DNA of 64,000 nucleotides from Flagellimonas olearia (GCF_009184425.1 NZ_WELG01000002.1:1644741-1708740); one strand, 5' to 3'; positions 52,156-60,197 are shown, counted from the stretch's first letter. The notes: generated from the letters alone by a model not told the origin. A program made the numbers and translations.

Positions 52156-52881
52156 TTGAGTTCAAAATATGGAATATTGAGTTCAAAGCCATTTCTGCAT
52201 ACACACCCATATGAGCCTTTCCTATTTCCGGAGGCCACCAAATTGATTGTGGGCACCTTACCACCGCCTCGATTTAGCACGGGTGAGTTAAAACCAGAGG
52301 ATGTGGATTTCTGTTATGGCAGTTGCAATGGAATGTTGTGGCCCATTTTGGACCGTATTTTCAATTTGGGACTCAAGTATGAAACCACCGCAGAGGCTGT
52401 TGAACAGCGTAAAACCTTTTTGTTGGAACAGAGAATAGGGGTCTGTGATATTGTCCATAGTGCGGAACGGGAAAAAATAGATGCCTCGGATTTGGGGATG
52501 CAGAATGTGGTACTTCGCGATTTGTTAGGGTACTTGAAGGAATATCCTAATATTGATACTCTTTTGTTCACTGGTGGAAATAGCAAGAATGGCCCCGAAT
52601 ACTTTTTCAGGAGGCTATTGAAAGAACACAATTTGAAATTGAAAGTAATATCCAATGAGGTGCCAAGAATCCATGAATTGGAATTGGCTCTCACTCCAAG
52701 TTCATTGTCAGTTCGAGCGCAGTCGAGAACTATTAAGACGGTTTCCCTCACCGCACCTTCTGGGGCAGCCAATAGAGCTGTGGGCAGCTTACCTCTGTAC
52801 CAACAACTCAAAAGCAAAAACCCGGAATTCAATACCGTTGATTTCAGGGTAATGCAGTACAGAAGTTTTTTTGAGCGCTAA
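52156..52881 (+). CDS. Uracil-DNA glycosylase-like protein carrying a repeat-derived insertion
   Basis: 241 residues from TTG 52156; a second TTG at 52177, within a direct repeat of TTGAGTTCAAA, may be the real start. It has a UDG-superfamily feel: KLIVGTLPPPRFSTGELKPE, DFCYGSCNGMLWPILDRIF, GVCDIVHSAEREKIDASDLGM, TLLFTGGNSKNGPEYFFRRLL, VSLTAPSGAANRAVGSLPLY. After NEVPRIHELE the product reads LALTPSSLSVRAQS before resuming RTIKTVSLTAPSG; that stretch is encoded by a copy of the GACTGCGCTC repeat and probably adds about 14 residues to a surface loop. The frame is intact, so the gene may be functional. Confidence 0.82.
   Translation: MSSKYGILSSKPFLHTHPYEPFLFPEATKLIVGTLPPPRFSTGELKPEDVDFCYGSCNGMLWPILDRIFNLGLKYETTAEAVEQRKTFLLEQRIGVCDIVHSAEREKIDASDLGMQNVVLRDLLGYLKEYPNIDTLLFTGGNSKNGPEYFFRRLLKEHNLKLKVISNEVPRIHELELALTPSSLSVRAQSRTIKTVSLTAPSGAANRAVGSLPLYQQLKSKNPEFNTVDFRVMQYRSFFER
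52700..52731. repeat. Short palindromic repeat copy inside the glycosylase-like gene
   Basis: GTTCGAGCGCAGTCGAGAAC (52711-52730) is an imperfect palindrome preceded by GTTCATTGTCA. Its complement contains GACTGCGCTC and a CTGACA end, the same core found in the trp-operon elements at 57557 and 59531. It is read in frame by the host gene as SLSVRAQSRT. Boundaries are approximate. Confidence 0.6.
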
Positions 52882-53020
52882 ATTCTCTTTTGAGCTTAAA
52901 ATAAAGAGGAAAAATATCGGTTATTCCTTACAGGTCAATTGAAAAGGACCATTGGTCAATTGGGGAAGCATTTAATGAGTGTGTTTGCCTAATTTGATAT
53001 GAATCAAAATATATAAAACC

Positions 53021-53209
53021 ATGAAATTACCTACTAAGATTTTCGGACTTGTTTTTCTGATGACCTTATTTATGTCTTGTTCTACCCATAAATCGTATAC
53101 CAAGAGCAGTACCGCACCCGGTCAAGTAAAAAAGCATACAGGTGCCAAAAGCGCCAAGGCATATGCTCCAGGTCAGCAAAAGAAAAAGAACAAGAAAGAC
53201 CATTTTTAG
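53021..53209 (+). CDS. Small lipoprotein with basic APGQxKK tail
   Basis: 62 residues. Lipoprotein signal (MKLPTKIFGLVFLMTLFMSC, lipobox Cys20) then STHKSYTK, APGQVKKHTGAKSAKAYAPGQQKKKNKKDH. The APGQxKK unit occurs twice, and the tail is strongly basic, suggesting contact with acidic surface such as LPS, nucleic acid or phospholipid. Similar short lipoproteins are common in Flavobacteriaceae; some are annotated as quinol oxidase subunit 4 without basis I can see. It is followed by a strong terminator. Confidence 0.8.
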   Translation: MKLPTKIFGLVFLMTLFMSCSTHKSYTKSSTAPGQVKKHTGAKSAKAYAPGQQKKKNKKDHF

Positions 53210-53228
53210 AGAACGTGTACTCATCAAA

Positions 53229-53274
53229 AAAAAAGCCCCGAAAACCTACTTTTCAGGAATTCGGGGCTTTTTTT
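53229..53274. terminator. Bidirectional intrinsic terminator
   Basis: AAAAAGCCCCGAA and TTCGGGGCTTTTT pair, with long A and T runs on the flanks, giving a U-tract on both strands. It lies between the small lipoprotein gene (plus) and the M20 peptidase gene (minus), and can serve both. Confidence 0.88.
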
Positions 53275-53284
53275 GGAGTTTACC

Positions 53285-54781
53285 TTAGTGTATTGTAGTG
53301 GTAAGTATCCCATAAAATGTTTTTATTCCATATGCCAGTTGCCCAATTTTTAAGTTCTCATTGGGACTGTGCTGGTTGTTGTCCGGGTTTACCATGGGAA
53401 CAATGAAAGCGGGAATCTTCAATTCATTGATGAACGGGGCAATGGGTACAGTTCCTCCTGTGGTCCGGATTTGAATGACATCCTTTCCAAAAGTGTCCTT
53501 CAATGTATTTACTAAAAACTGGCCATAGGCGTTGTCCAAATCCGTTCGGAAGGCGTCTGTGACACTTTCTTCGGTTACCGTGACCACTTTTTCATGGGCC
53601 ATTCGCTCTGCCTTGGTCGGTACATGGTCCAAAACCTGATAACCTTGTTGGGCAATATGGTCCTTCACCAATTTTTTAAGACGGTTGCCGTCACTTTCCA
53701 CCACCAATCGAAGGTCAAGCTCCGCTGTGGCACTTTCCGGTACAATGGTACGGGCCTTTTCCCCGATCCAACCCGACCCCATCCCGCGGATGTTCAAAGA
53801 AGGATATTGTAGGGCTTCTTGGTAAAAGTTACCTACTTGTTCGGCAGATTTAAACTGTAGCTTATCCGAAATTTCCGCATCACTATCCGGTACACTCTTT
53901 AATATGGCCATGGTGGACTCATCTATGGAGATGCCATCATAATATCCGGGAATGGTTACTTTGCCATGGGCGTCTTTCATACTGGCGAGCAACTGGGCCA
54001 ATTGAAACCCGGGATTTGGTGCATAATTTCCATAATGACCACTATGTTGCGGTTTTATTGGGCCATAAGTTGTTAGTGTAAGTGTGGTTATGCCACGACA
54101 CCCGTAGACCACCGTAGGGTCTCCCGATGGGTGTACAGGGCCATCTGCAATGACCAAAAAATCGGCCTCCAAGAGTTCACGGTATTGCTTTACTGCCTTG
54201 GGCAATGGTTGACTGCTTTTTTCTTCCTCACCGTCCAAAATGACCTTAACGTTAAAAGGAATCTCAGTACCTTGTTTTTTAATCAGGTCGATAGTGTTCA
54301 ACAACATCACAATCGGCGATTTGTCATCCGATGTGGAACGCCCAAAAAGTCGCCAATCATAGTTGATGTCATCATCCAATTCATCAAAAGAAACCGTTTT
54401 GAACCCATCCCCGTCGGGTGCCTTCAGCACGACTTCGTACGGATTGGGTTGGTTCCATTTGGAAGGGTCCACGGACTGCCCATCAAAATGCATATAGATG
54501 AGCATGGTGGGTTTGTTGTCCTCAACAGGCAAAGCCGCAAAGAACAAGGGCATGTTTTCCGTTTCCAGTACGGCGGTGTTGAAGCCACGCTCACTGAATT
54601 TTCGTTTGAGCCAAAGGACATTATCCTCAATATCATCGGCATTGAGGGCATCATTGGGAATGGAAATAAAGTCCCTTAGTTCCGTAATGGCTTGGGCCAC
54701 TTGACTCTTTATGGCCACTTCATCTTGACCAAAGGTAGAAAGGGTACATATGGTGAAAAGGAAAAAAACAGCTTTTTTCAT
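53285..54781 (-). CDS. Exported M20-family metallopeptidase
   Basis: 498 residues with signal peptide 1-18 (AVFFLFTICTLSTFGQ). Zinc-site blocks: LIYMHFDGQSVDP (His/Asp), RSTSDDKSPIVMLLN (bridging Asp), ILDGEEEKSSQPL (Glu-Glu), DFLVIADGPV and the final TTGGTVPIAPFINE ... NPDNNQHSPNENLKIG (His). A dimerisation insert lies in the middle (~235-370). It is likely a di- or oligopeptidase in the periplasm. The start lies 33 bases after trpA on the same strand. It could be read from the trp transcript, although a weak hairpin (54788-54809) lies between them. Confidence 0.9.
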   Translation of the reverse strand: MKKAVFFLFTICTLSTFGQDEVAIKSQVAQAITELRDFISIPNDALNADDIEDNVLWLKRKFSERGFNTAVLETENMPLFFAALPVEDNKPTMLIYMHFDGQSVDPSKWNQPNPYEVVLKAPDGDGFKTVSFDELDDDINYDWRLFGRSTSDDKSPIVMLLNTIDLIKKQGTEIPFNVKVILDGEEEKSSQPLPKAVKQYRELLEADFLVIADGPVHPSGDPTVVYGCRGITTLTLTTYGPIKPQHSGHYGNYAPNPGFQLAQLLASMKDAHGKVTIPGYYDGISIDESTMAILKSVPDSDAEISDKLQFKSAEQVGNFYQEALQYPSLNIRGMGSGWIGEKARTIVPESATAELDLRLVVESDGNRLKKLVKDHIAQQGYQVLDHVPTKAERMAHEKVVTVTEESVTDAFRTDLDNAYGQFLVNTLKDTFGKDVIQIRTTGGTVPIAPFINELKIPAFIVPMVNPDNNQHSPNENLKIGQLAYGIKTFYGILTTTIH

Positions 54782-54814
54782 AGGAATTCTCGGGTTGTTT
54801 TTTGAACTCGAAAA

Positions 54815-55576
54815 TTAACGAATTTGATTCACAAAATCACTTATATGATCCACTCCATTTTGGGTCAAATGTTTGATGAAGGCCGAACCAATGATTGCTC
54901 CTTTGGTGTTTTTGGTGGCCTGATCAAAGGTTTCCGCATTGCTGATGCCGAAGCCCACAATTTGGGGATTGTTCAGTTCCATGGCCCCAATACGGTCAAA
55001 ATAGTGGGTCTGTTCGGTTCCAAAACCCGATTTGGCCCCAGTGGTACTGGCAGAACTGACCATATAAATAAATCCGTCCGAAGCCTTGTCAATGGCCCTG
55101 ATCCTTTTTTCACTGGTCTGTGGGGTAATCAAAAACACATTGATCAATCCATATTTTTTAAAGATAGGTTCGTATTCCTCTTGGTAGACATCCAGTGGTA
55201 GGTCAGGTAAAATAAGCCCATCAATACCTATGTTCTGGCATTTTTGGCAAAAGTCCTCCACACCGTATTGAAAAACCGGATTGAAATAGCCCATGATGAT
55301 CAAGGGGATGGAAACGGTTTCCCTGATATCCCTGAGTTGCTCAAAGAGCAATTCGGTATGCATGCCATTTTTAAGGGCAATGGTGGAACTTTCCTGAATG
55401 GTAGGTCCATCCGCCAAGGGATCGCTAAAGGGCAATCCAATTTCAATAAGGTCCACCCCGTTTTTCTCCAGATCTTGGATGATTTTTACGGTATCGTTCA
55501 ACTGGGGATATCCCGCGGTAAAATAGATGGAAAGGATTTTTTTGTCCTCTTGCAGTTTTTGTTTGATTCTGTTCAT
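54815..55576 (-). CDS. trpA: Tryptophan synthase alpha chain
   Basis: 253 residues from ATG 55576 (MNRIKQKLQEDKKILSIYFT); the frame stays open 7 more codons upstream. Cleaves indole-3-glycerol phosphate to indole and glyceraldehyde-3-phosphate. LIEIGLPFSDPLADGPTIQ holds the catalytic Glu/Asp, IMGYFNPVFQYG and GLILPDLPLDV follow, and the phosphate loop is in MVSSASTTGAKSG and GFGISNAETFDQA. Last gene of trpEGDCFBA, 92 bases after trpB. The spacer holds a palindromic element. Confidence 0.97.
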   Translation of the reverse strand: MNRIKQKLQEDKKILSIYFTAGYPQLNDTVKIIQDLEKNGVDLIEIGLPFSDPLADGPTIQESSTIALKNGMHTELLFEQLRDIRETVSIPLIIMGYFNPVFQYGVEDFCQKCQNIGIDGLILPDLPLDVYQEEYEPIFKKYGLINVFLITPQTSEKRIRAIDKASDGFIYMVSSASTTGAKSGFGTEQTHYFDRIGAMELNNPQIVGFGISNAETFDQATKNTKGAIIGSAFIKHLTQNGVDHISDFVNQIR

Positions 55577-55592
55577 GTTAAACTTTGTTTTT

Positions 55593-55660
55593 GTCATTCC
55601 GCACTTGATGCGGAATCCATTTTCAATCTAGCATTGGATTCCTGCTTTCGCAGAAATGAC
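55593..55660. repeat. Two-hairpin palindromic element at the trpB/trpA junction
   Basis: 68 bp. Outer ends GTCATTCC and AAATGAC are inverted. Inside, TTCCGCACTTGATGCGGAA is the first hairpin and ATTCCTGCTTTCGCAGAAAT the second, with an A+T-rich spacer. It fills the trpB-trpA gap, ending 8 bases before the trpB stop. It shares its first 27 bases, apart from one or two changes, with the element at 58443. Confidence 0.8.
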
Positions 55661-55668
55661 ATCTATCC

Positions 55669-56850
55669 TTATAGGTTGAAATAATCAATGTAATTCTGGA
55701 GGTCCTTATCGCCTCGTCCAGATAGGTTTACCACCACAACATCATCTTCTTTGAACTTCCTGTCCTCAAAAATGGCGAGTGCGTGGGACGATTCAATTGC
55801 GGGAATGATGCCTTCCAATTCACAAAGTCCCAATCCTGCCTTCATGGCCTCATCATCTGTAATGGAAATAAATTCACCCCTTCCCGAAACATATAAATGG
55901 GCATGAAGAGGCCCAACACCCGGATAGTCCAGTCCAGCGGAAATGGAATACGGTTCGGTGATTTGTCCATCCGGTGTTTGCATCAGCAAGGTCTTACTGC
56001 CATGGATGATGCCCACTTTGCCAAGTGCTGAGGTAGCGGCACTCTCTCCCGAATGGATACCTTTCCCGGCGGCCTCAACGGCAATGATGCCCACCTCGGG
56101 TTCATCCAAGTAATGATAGAAAGCTCCCGCAGCATTACTTCCGCCACCTACACAGGCTACTACATAATCGGGATTTTTACGGCCTTCCTTTTCCAAAAGC
56201 TGGGATTTGATCTCTTCGGAAATTACCGATTGAAACCGGGCCACCATGTCTGGGTAGGGGTGGGGTCCCACCACCGAACCGATGATGTAATGGGTATCCA
56301 CCGGATTGTTGATCCAATCCCGGATGGCCTCGTTGGTAGCATCCTTAAGGGTCCTGCTGCCTGATAGAGCGGGACGTACCTCGGCCCCCAGCATTTTCAT
56401 ACGGGCCACATTGGGCGCTTGTCGGGCAATATCGATTTCACCCATATATACCACACACTTGATTCCCATAAGGGCACAGACGGTGGCCGTTGCCACTCCA
56501 TGCTGACCTGCACCGGTCTCGGCAATGATTCGGTTTTTGCCCAATTTTTTGGCCATCAAAATCTGACCAATGGTATTGTTTACCTTGTGTGCCCCTGTAT
56601 GGCAAAGGTCTTCCCGTTTCAGGTAGATTTTGGTGTTGTATTTTTCGGAAAGGCGTTTGGCAAAATAGAGTGGGGTAGGCCGGCCCACATAATCCTTCAA
56701 CAATTGATGGAATTCTTCCTGGAAGGAAGGTTCCGCCATGATTCGGAGATAGTTTTGCCGGAGTTCCTCGCAATTGGGGTAGAGCATTTCCGGGATGTAG
56801 GCACCCCCAAACTCACCGTAATAGCCCCTTTCATCAGCGTGATACGTCAT
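55669..56850 (-). CDS. trpB: Tryptophan synthase beta chain
   Basis: 393 residues. PLP-dependent condensation of indole and serine to tryptophan. [15 protein letters not shown] at the start, [36 protein letters not shown] with the PLP lysine in [27 protein letters not shown], the phosphate-binding [10 protein letters not shown] and [14 protein letters not shown] are all signatures. It overlaps trpF by 4 bases (ATGA), so translation is coupled. Confidence 0.98.
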   Translation of the reverse strand: MTYHADERGYYGEFGGAYIPEMLYPNCEELRQNYLRIMAEPSFQEEFHQLLKDYVGRPTPLYFAKRLSEKYNTKIYLKREDLCHTGAHKVNNTIGQILMAKKLGKNRIIAETGAGQHGVATATVCALMGIKCVVYMGEIDIARQAPNVARMKMLGAEVRPALSGSRTLKDATNEAIRDWINNPVDTHYIIGSVVGPHPYPDMVARFQSVISEEIKSQLLEKEGRKNPDYVVACVGGGSNAAGAFYHYLDEPEVGIIAVEAAGKGIHSGESAATSALGKVGIIHGSKTLLMQTPDGQITEPYSISAGLDYPGVGPLHAHLYVSGRGEFISITDDEAMKAGLGLCELEGIIPAIESSHALAIFEDRKFKEDDVVVVNLSGRGDKDLQNYIDYFNL

Positions 56851-57542
56851 TCGTTATTGGTTTTAAGTTGTAAATGGTCGTTGAGCGCTTCTTGGAACGC
56901 TTTCAATGACGGTATGTTTTTTAGTCCGGGTTGGGTCTCAAATCTACTGTTGACATCGATGGCGTAACAGTATGTTGAGGCCGGACTGTTCATGAATTCT
57001 TTCAATTTTTCAACGGATTCCAAACCAATGCCCCCACTTAAAAAGAAGGGTTGGGTAGATGGATAGTTTTCCAAGATAGACCAGTCAAAGGTGTAGCCGT
57101 TCCCACCGGGCAGTTTGCCCTTGGTGTCGAACAGGAAATAATCGCATACCCCTTCGTAATCTTTCAAAATGGAGAAATCAAAATTGTCCTTGATGGAAAA
57201 AACCTTGATGATTTCTATCCCGTCACCCCGAACTTGTTTCGGGGTCTCATCCTTATGTGATGCTGAAACCAGTTCAGCATGACGTAAAGCATCACAATAA
57301 GCAACACTTTCCTTGCCATGAAGTTGCACGGCATCCAATGAGTATTGTGTGATTTTTTCCAAAACTTCATCCACAGGTGCATCCACAAACACCCCCACTT
57401 TTTTGATGGATTTAGGCAAGTTTGGCAGTTCACCTTCAAAGGCGCGCGAGGAAGGTTCCCAAAAAATGAAGCCCAGATAATCGGGTTGCAATTGGGCTAC
57501 CTCAAGAGGGTTTTGGTTCATGCCGCATACCTTTAGTTTCAT
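56847..57542 (-). CDS. trpF: Phosphoribosylanthranilate isomerase with a repeat-derived insertion
   Basis: 231 residues, longer than the usual ~205-210. [26 protein letters not shown] (catalytic Cys), [28 protein letters not shown] and [22 protein letters not shown] (catalytic Asp), [15 protein letters not shown] give a complete beta/alpha barrel. After AYCDAL an extra stretch of about 22 residues ([22 protein letters not shown]) appears before the expected IEIIKVFSI; it is encoded exactly by a palindromic element whose length keeps the frame. By position it would enlarge a loop near helix 3/strand 4 of the barrel. All catalytic residues are present, so the enzyme may still work. Confidence 0.95.
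   Translation of the reverse strand: MKLKVCGMNQNPLEVAQLQPDYLGFIFWEPSSRAFEGELPNLPKSIKKVGVFVDAPVDEVLEKITQYSLDAVQLHGKESVAYCDALRHAELVSASHKDETPKQVRGDGIEIIKVFSIKDNFDFSILKDYEGVCDYFLFDTKGKLPGGNGYTFDWSILENYPSTQPFFLSGGIGLESVEKLKEFMNSPASTYCYAIDVNSRFETQPGLKNIPSLKAFQEALNDHLQLKTNNE
57221..57284. repeat. Palindromic element inserted in frame in trpF
   Basis: 64 bp with CGTCA/TGACG ends. Plus strand CCCCGAACTTGTTTCGGGG forms the first hairpin and GATGCTGAAACCAGTTCAGCAT the second, separated by CTCATCCTTATGT. The layout (GTCA, hairpin, spacer, hairpin, TGAC) is that of the trp intergenic copies, but the stems differ in sequence. The trpF frame runs through it without a stop, reading RHAELVSAS ... PKQVRGDG. 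Confidence 0.82.
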
Positions 57543-57556
57543 AGTTTACTTTTTTT

Positions 57557-57648
57557 GTCATTCCGATATGAGCGAAGTGATTGAGGAATCTCAAATCAGA
57601 TTTCTCACTTTGATTTGGACTGCGCTCAATCTGACAGTTCGAAATGAC
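57557..57648. repeat. Palindromic element at the trpC/trpF junction
   Basis: 92 bp, from GTCATTCCGATATGAGCGAA to CAGTTCGAAATGAC. It includes GAATCTCAAATCAGATTTCTC and the GGACTGCGCTCAATCTGACA core. It is longer than the 68-bp copies because the second arm carries the GACTGCGCTC module. Its right end lies 1 base from the trpC stop codon and its left end 14 bases from the trpF ATG, so it makes up nearly all of the junction. Confidence 0.78.
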
Positions 57649-57649
57649 C

Positions 57650-58435
57650 TTATCTATTTAATTCATTTATAAATCCCTTTGCACTCTTTCCGGGATCATC
57701 CGTTTTCATAAAATTCTCCCCGATCAAAAAACCTTGGTAGCCATAGGTTCGCAGGTCCTTTATGGCTTCCACCGAACTTATGCCACTCTCCGAAACCTTT
57801 ACAAAATCATCCGGGATTTGTTTCGAAAGGGATTTGCTGGTCTCCAAGCTTACTTCAAAGGTCTTTAGGTTCCGATTGTTTACTCCAAGCATATCCAAGC
57901 TGGGCATGATGGATTTTTGCAGTTCTTCTTCATTGTGTACTTCCAAGAGTATATCCAAGCCCAAACTTTTTGCCATTTCCGAAAAGGTTTTGATCTCTTC
58001 CCGGTCCAAAATGGCCGCAATCAATAAAATTACATCAGCACCATAGGCTTTGGCCTCCAAAATCTGGTATTCGTCAATAATGAACTCTTTGCGAAGTAGG
58101 GGCATGTTCACAGAAGCACGGGCCAAGATCAAATCGTCCAAGGAGCCTCCAAAATATTTGCCATCGGTCAAGACCGACATGCCGCATACACCTGCCGTTT
58201 CATACCCCATGGCCACATCCTGTACATTTAAACCTTGGTTGATGACCGATTTGGATGGGGAACGTCGTTTGTGTTCCGCAATGATGCCCGTGCTGCTGTT
58301 TCGCAAGGCAGCGGCCAAGGAGACGGGATTACGCTCCATCAGTACGGATTGTTCCAATTGTGAAGGGGTGATCAACGATTTTTTCAAATCGACCTCCTTG
58401 CGTTTATCGGCTACTATTTTGTCCAGTATATTCAT
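57650..58435 (-). CDS. trpC: Indole-3-glycerol phosphate synthase
   Basis: 261 residues from ATG 58435 (MNILDKIVADKRKEVDLKKS). An in-frame start 12 bases upstream reaches into the palindromic element and is not preferred. EHKRRSPSKSVINQGLNV (catalytic Lys), AVLTDGKYFGGSLDDL-like SVLTDGKYFGGSL, LRKEFIIDEYQILEAKAYGADVILLIAAIL, LLEVHNEEEL, LGVNNRNLKTFEVSL and VSESGISSVEAI are the family blocks. It closes the indole ring. Palindromic elements flank both ends of the gene. Confidence 0.97.
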   Translation of the reverse strand: MNILDKIVADKRKEVDLKKSLITPSQLEQSVLMERNPVSLAAALRNSSTGIIAEHKRRSPSKSVINQGLNVQDVAMGYETAGVCGMSVLTDGKYFGGSLDDLILARASVNMPLLRKEFIIDEYQILEAKAYGADVILLIAAILDREEIKTFSEMAKSLGLDILLEVHNEEELQKSIMPSLDMLGVNNRNLKTFEVSLETSKSLSKQIPDDFVKVSESGISSVEAIKDLRTYGYQGFLIGENFMKTDDPGKSAKGFINELNR

Positions 58436-58442
58436 TTCTTGT

Positions 58443-58510
58443 GTCATTCCGCACTTGATGCGGAATCTATTATTTTTTTATGGTTGGATTCCTGCTTCCG
58501 CAGGAATGGC
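58443..58510. repeat. Two-hairpin palindromic element at the trpD/trpC junction
   Basis: 68 bp. GTCATTCC and GGAATGGC ends (one base off the perfect inverted repeat). TTCCGCACTTGATGCGGAA and ATTCCTGCTTCCGCAGGAAT are two hairpins around an A+T-rich spacer. It has the same length and the same left arm as the trpB/trpA copy, with a diverged spacer. It lies between the trpC start and the trpD stop. Confidence 0.8.
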
Positions 58511-58523
58511 AAGATTGAAAACT

Positions 58524-59519
58524 TTAATCTCTACTCAATTCCTGCAATTTTTTCAAAGCTTCCAATCCCTTACCACCCAACAGAGCTTCCTTGGCTTTTT
58601 CAAAGCCAGCTTTTGGGGTGATGCTTTCCACTGTGGCGATGGCCACTCCGGCATTGGCGCAGACTACATTATTCTGTGCTTCGGTGCCCTTACCATTCAA
58701 TACATTCAAAAATATCTGTGCCGATGCCGCGATGTCCTCACCTCCGGTGATTTCTGATTGTGAAATTTTTTGCACTCCAAAGTCATTTGGACTGAGCATG
58801 GCCTCTGTATTGTTGGAAATGGTTTTGGTGTCTCCCGTCAAGGAAATCTCATCATACCCGTCCAAGGCATGGAGTACCGTGAATTTTTTATCGGTGTTCT
58901 GATAAAGGTAACCGTACATCCGTGCCAGTTCCAAATTGAACACACCCACCATTTGATTTTTTGGAAAAGCGGGATTCACCATGGGCCCCAACATATTGAA
59001 AAAGGTCTTTACGGCCAGTTCCCTTCGGATGGGGGCCACATTTTTCATCGCAGGGTGGAACAAGGGGGCATGTAGCACACAAATGCCAGCCTCTTCAATG
59101 GATTTCTTCAGGAAATCGGCCTCATTACTGAATTTGATGCCCAGGAATTCCATCACATTACTGCTCCCACATTTTGAGGAAACCCCATAGTTACCATGTT
59201 TGGTCACTTTTACTCCTGCTCCGGCTGTTACAAACGAAGCCAGTGTGGAGATGTTGAAGGTGTCCTTGCCATCACCACCCGTACCGCAAAGGTCGATGGG
59301 ATCGTAATCGGATAGATCCACGGCGAGGCAAAGTTCCAAGAGGGCATCCCGGAAACCTTCCAGCTCTTCAATGGTGATGCTTCGCATCATATATACGGTA
59401 AGGAATGCCGCAATTTGAGAGGTGTTGTAATCGCCTTTGGCAATGTTCACCAAAATCTGTTTGGCCTCTTCCTTAGGCAGTATCTCGTGATTGATAAGTT
59501 TATTTAATGTCTCTTTCAT
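58524..59519 (-). CDS. trpD: Anthranilate phosphoribosyltransferase
   Basis: 331 residues. Transfers phosphoribose from PRPP to anthranilate. The glycine-rich PRPP site is DLCGTGGDGKDTFNIST; TKHGNYGVSSKCGSSNVMEFLG and FFNMLGPMVNPAFPKNQMVGVFNL are the anthranilate-tunnel blocks, and LHALDGYDEISLTGDT (Asp-Glu metal site) follows. Normal length, not fused to trpG. Separated from trpG by 109 bases filled by a palindromic element. Confidence 0.97.
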   Translation of the reverse strand: MKETLNKLINHEILPKEEAKQILVNIAKGDYNTSQIAAFLTVYMMRSITIEELEGFRDALLELCLAVDLSDYDPIDLCGTGGDGKDTFNISTLASFVTAGAGVKVTKHGNYGVSSKCGSSNVMEFLGIKFSNEADFLKKSIEEAGICVLHAPLFHPAMKNVAPIRRELAVKTFFNMLGPMVNPAFPKNQMVGVFNLELARMYGYLYQNTDKKFTVLHALDGYDEISLTGDTKTISNNTEAMLSPNDFGVQKISQSEITGGEDIAASAQIFLNVLNGKGTEAQNNVVCANAGVAIATVESITPKAGFEKAKEALLGGKGLEALKKLQELSRD

Positions 59520-59530
59520 CTTCTTTGCTT

Positions 59531-59620
59531 GTTATTCCTGCGAAGGCAGGAATCTGTTTTTTGAATTCATTTGGATTCCCACTTTCCTTCGACTGCGCTC
59601 AGGATGACAGTGGGAATGAC
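59531..59620. repeat. Composite palindromic element at the trpG/trpD junction
   Basis: 90 bp from GTTATTCC to GGGAATGAC. The first hairpin is ATTCCTGCGAAGGCAGGAAT. The second arm is ATTCCCACT ... AGTGGGAAT, and its loop holds CTTCGACTGCGCTCAGGATG, the core of the second repeat type. One element type therefore seems to be nested in the loop of the other. It lies 8 bases from the trpG stop and 11 from the trpD start. Confidence 0.78.
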
Positions 59621-59628
59621 ATGAAATT

Positions 59629-60195
59629 CTAACTATTGAGCCAATTTTTTAGCATTTGTTTTCCTTCTGGGGTGAGTACGGACTCTGGGTGAAACTGAAC
59701 GGCGGTCACATCGTATTTTTTATGGCGAAGCGACATGATCTGTCCGTTTTCATCCACCGATGTGGCTTCCAGTTCCTCCGGTAGATTGGAGTCCACCACC
59801 CAAGAATGGTATCTTCCCACTTGGAGTTCTTTGGGCAATCCTTTATAAATTGGGTCGTCTTGGGTCACCGTAATGGTGGTGGCCACTCCGTGGTACACCT
59901 GATCGAGGTTGATCAAGCTCCCTCCAAACACCTCACCTATGGCCTGTTGCCCCAGACACACCCCAAATATTCGTTTGGTGGGGGCGTAGGTCTTTATAAT
60001 TTCCTTGAGCAGCCCGGCTTCATCTGGAATCCCGGGTCCAGGAGACAATACTATAAGGTCAAAGGGTTCCACTTCATCCAAAGTAAGCTGGTCGTTTCGT
60101 TTTACAGTAACCTCACAATCCAAATCTTCCAGATAATGCACCAAGTTATAGGTGAAGCTATCGTAGTTGTCTATCATTAAAATCTTTCTTCCCAT
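59629..60195 (-). CDS. trpG: Anthranilate synthase component II (glutamine amidotransferase)
   Basis: 188 residues. Class I amidotransferase supplying ammonia to TrpE. MIDNYDSFTYNLVHYLEDL at the start, LSPGPGIPDEAG, the nucleophile cysteine in RIFGVCLGQQAIGEVFGG, and His/Glu of the triad in VTAVQFHPESVLTPEG. LQVGRYHSW is the usual spacer. It starts 2 bases after trpE. In some bacteria the same subunit also serves PabB; nothing here decides that. Confidence 0.97.
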   Translation of the reverse strand: MGRKILMIDNYDSFTYNLVHYLEDLDCEVTVKRNDQLTLDEVEPFDLIVLSPGPGIPDEAGLLKEIIKTYAPTKRIFGVCLGQQAIGEVFGGSLINLDQVYHGVATTITVTQDDPIYKGLPKELQVGRYHSWVVDSNLPEELEATSVDENGQIMSLRHKKYDVTAVQFHPESVLTPEGKQMLKNWLNS

Positions 60196-60197
60196 GA

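Noticed and set aside
55593-55660. Ordinary intrinsic terminators for the trp intergenic hairpins
   Set aside because: The stems have no T-tract on the minus strand and repeat as the same two-hairpin architecture; terminators at each junction would stop the operon.
57221-57284. trpF as a pseudogene disrupted by an element
   Set aside because: The frame is kept and all catalytic blocks are present on both sides of the insert, so it is treated as an intact gene with an added stretch.
55593-59620. CRISPR array for the spaced trp-region repeats
   Set aside because: The copies are 60-92 bp palindromes of varying sequence separated by whole genes; there are no regular short repeats and spacers and no cas genes.
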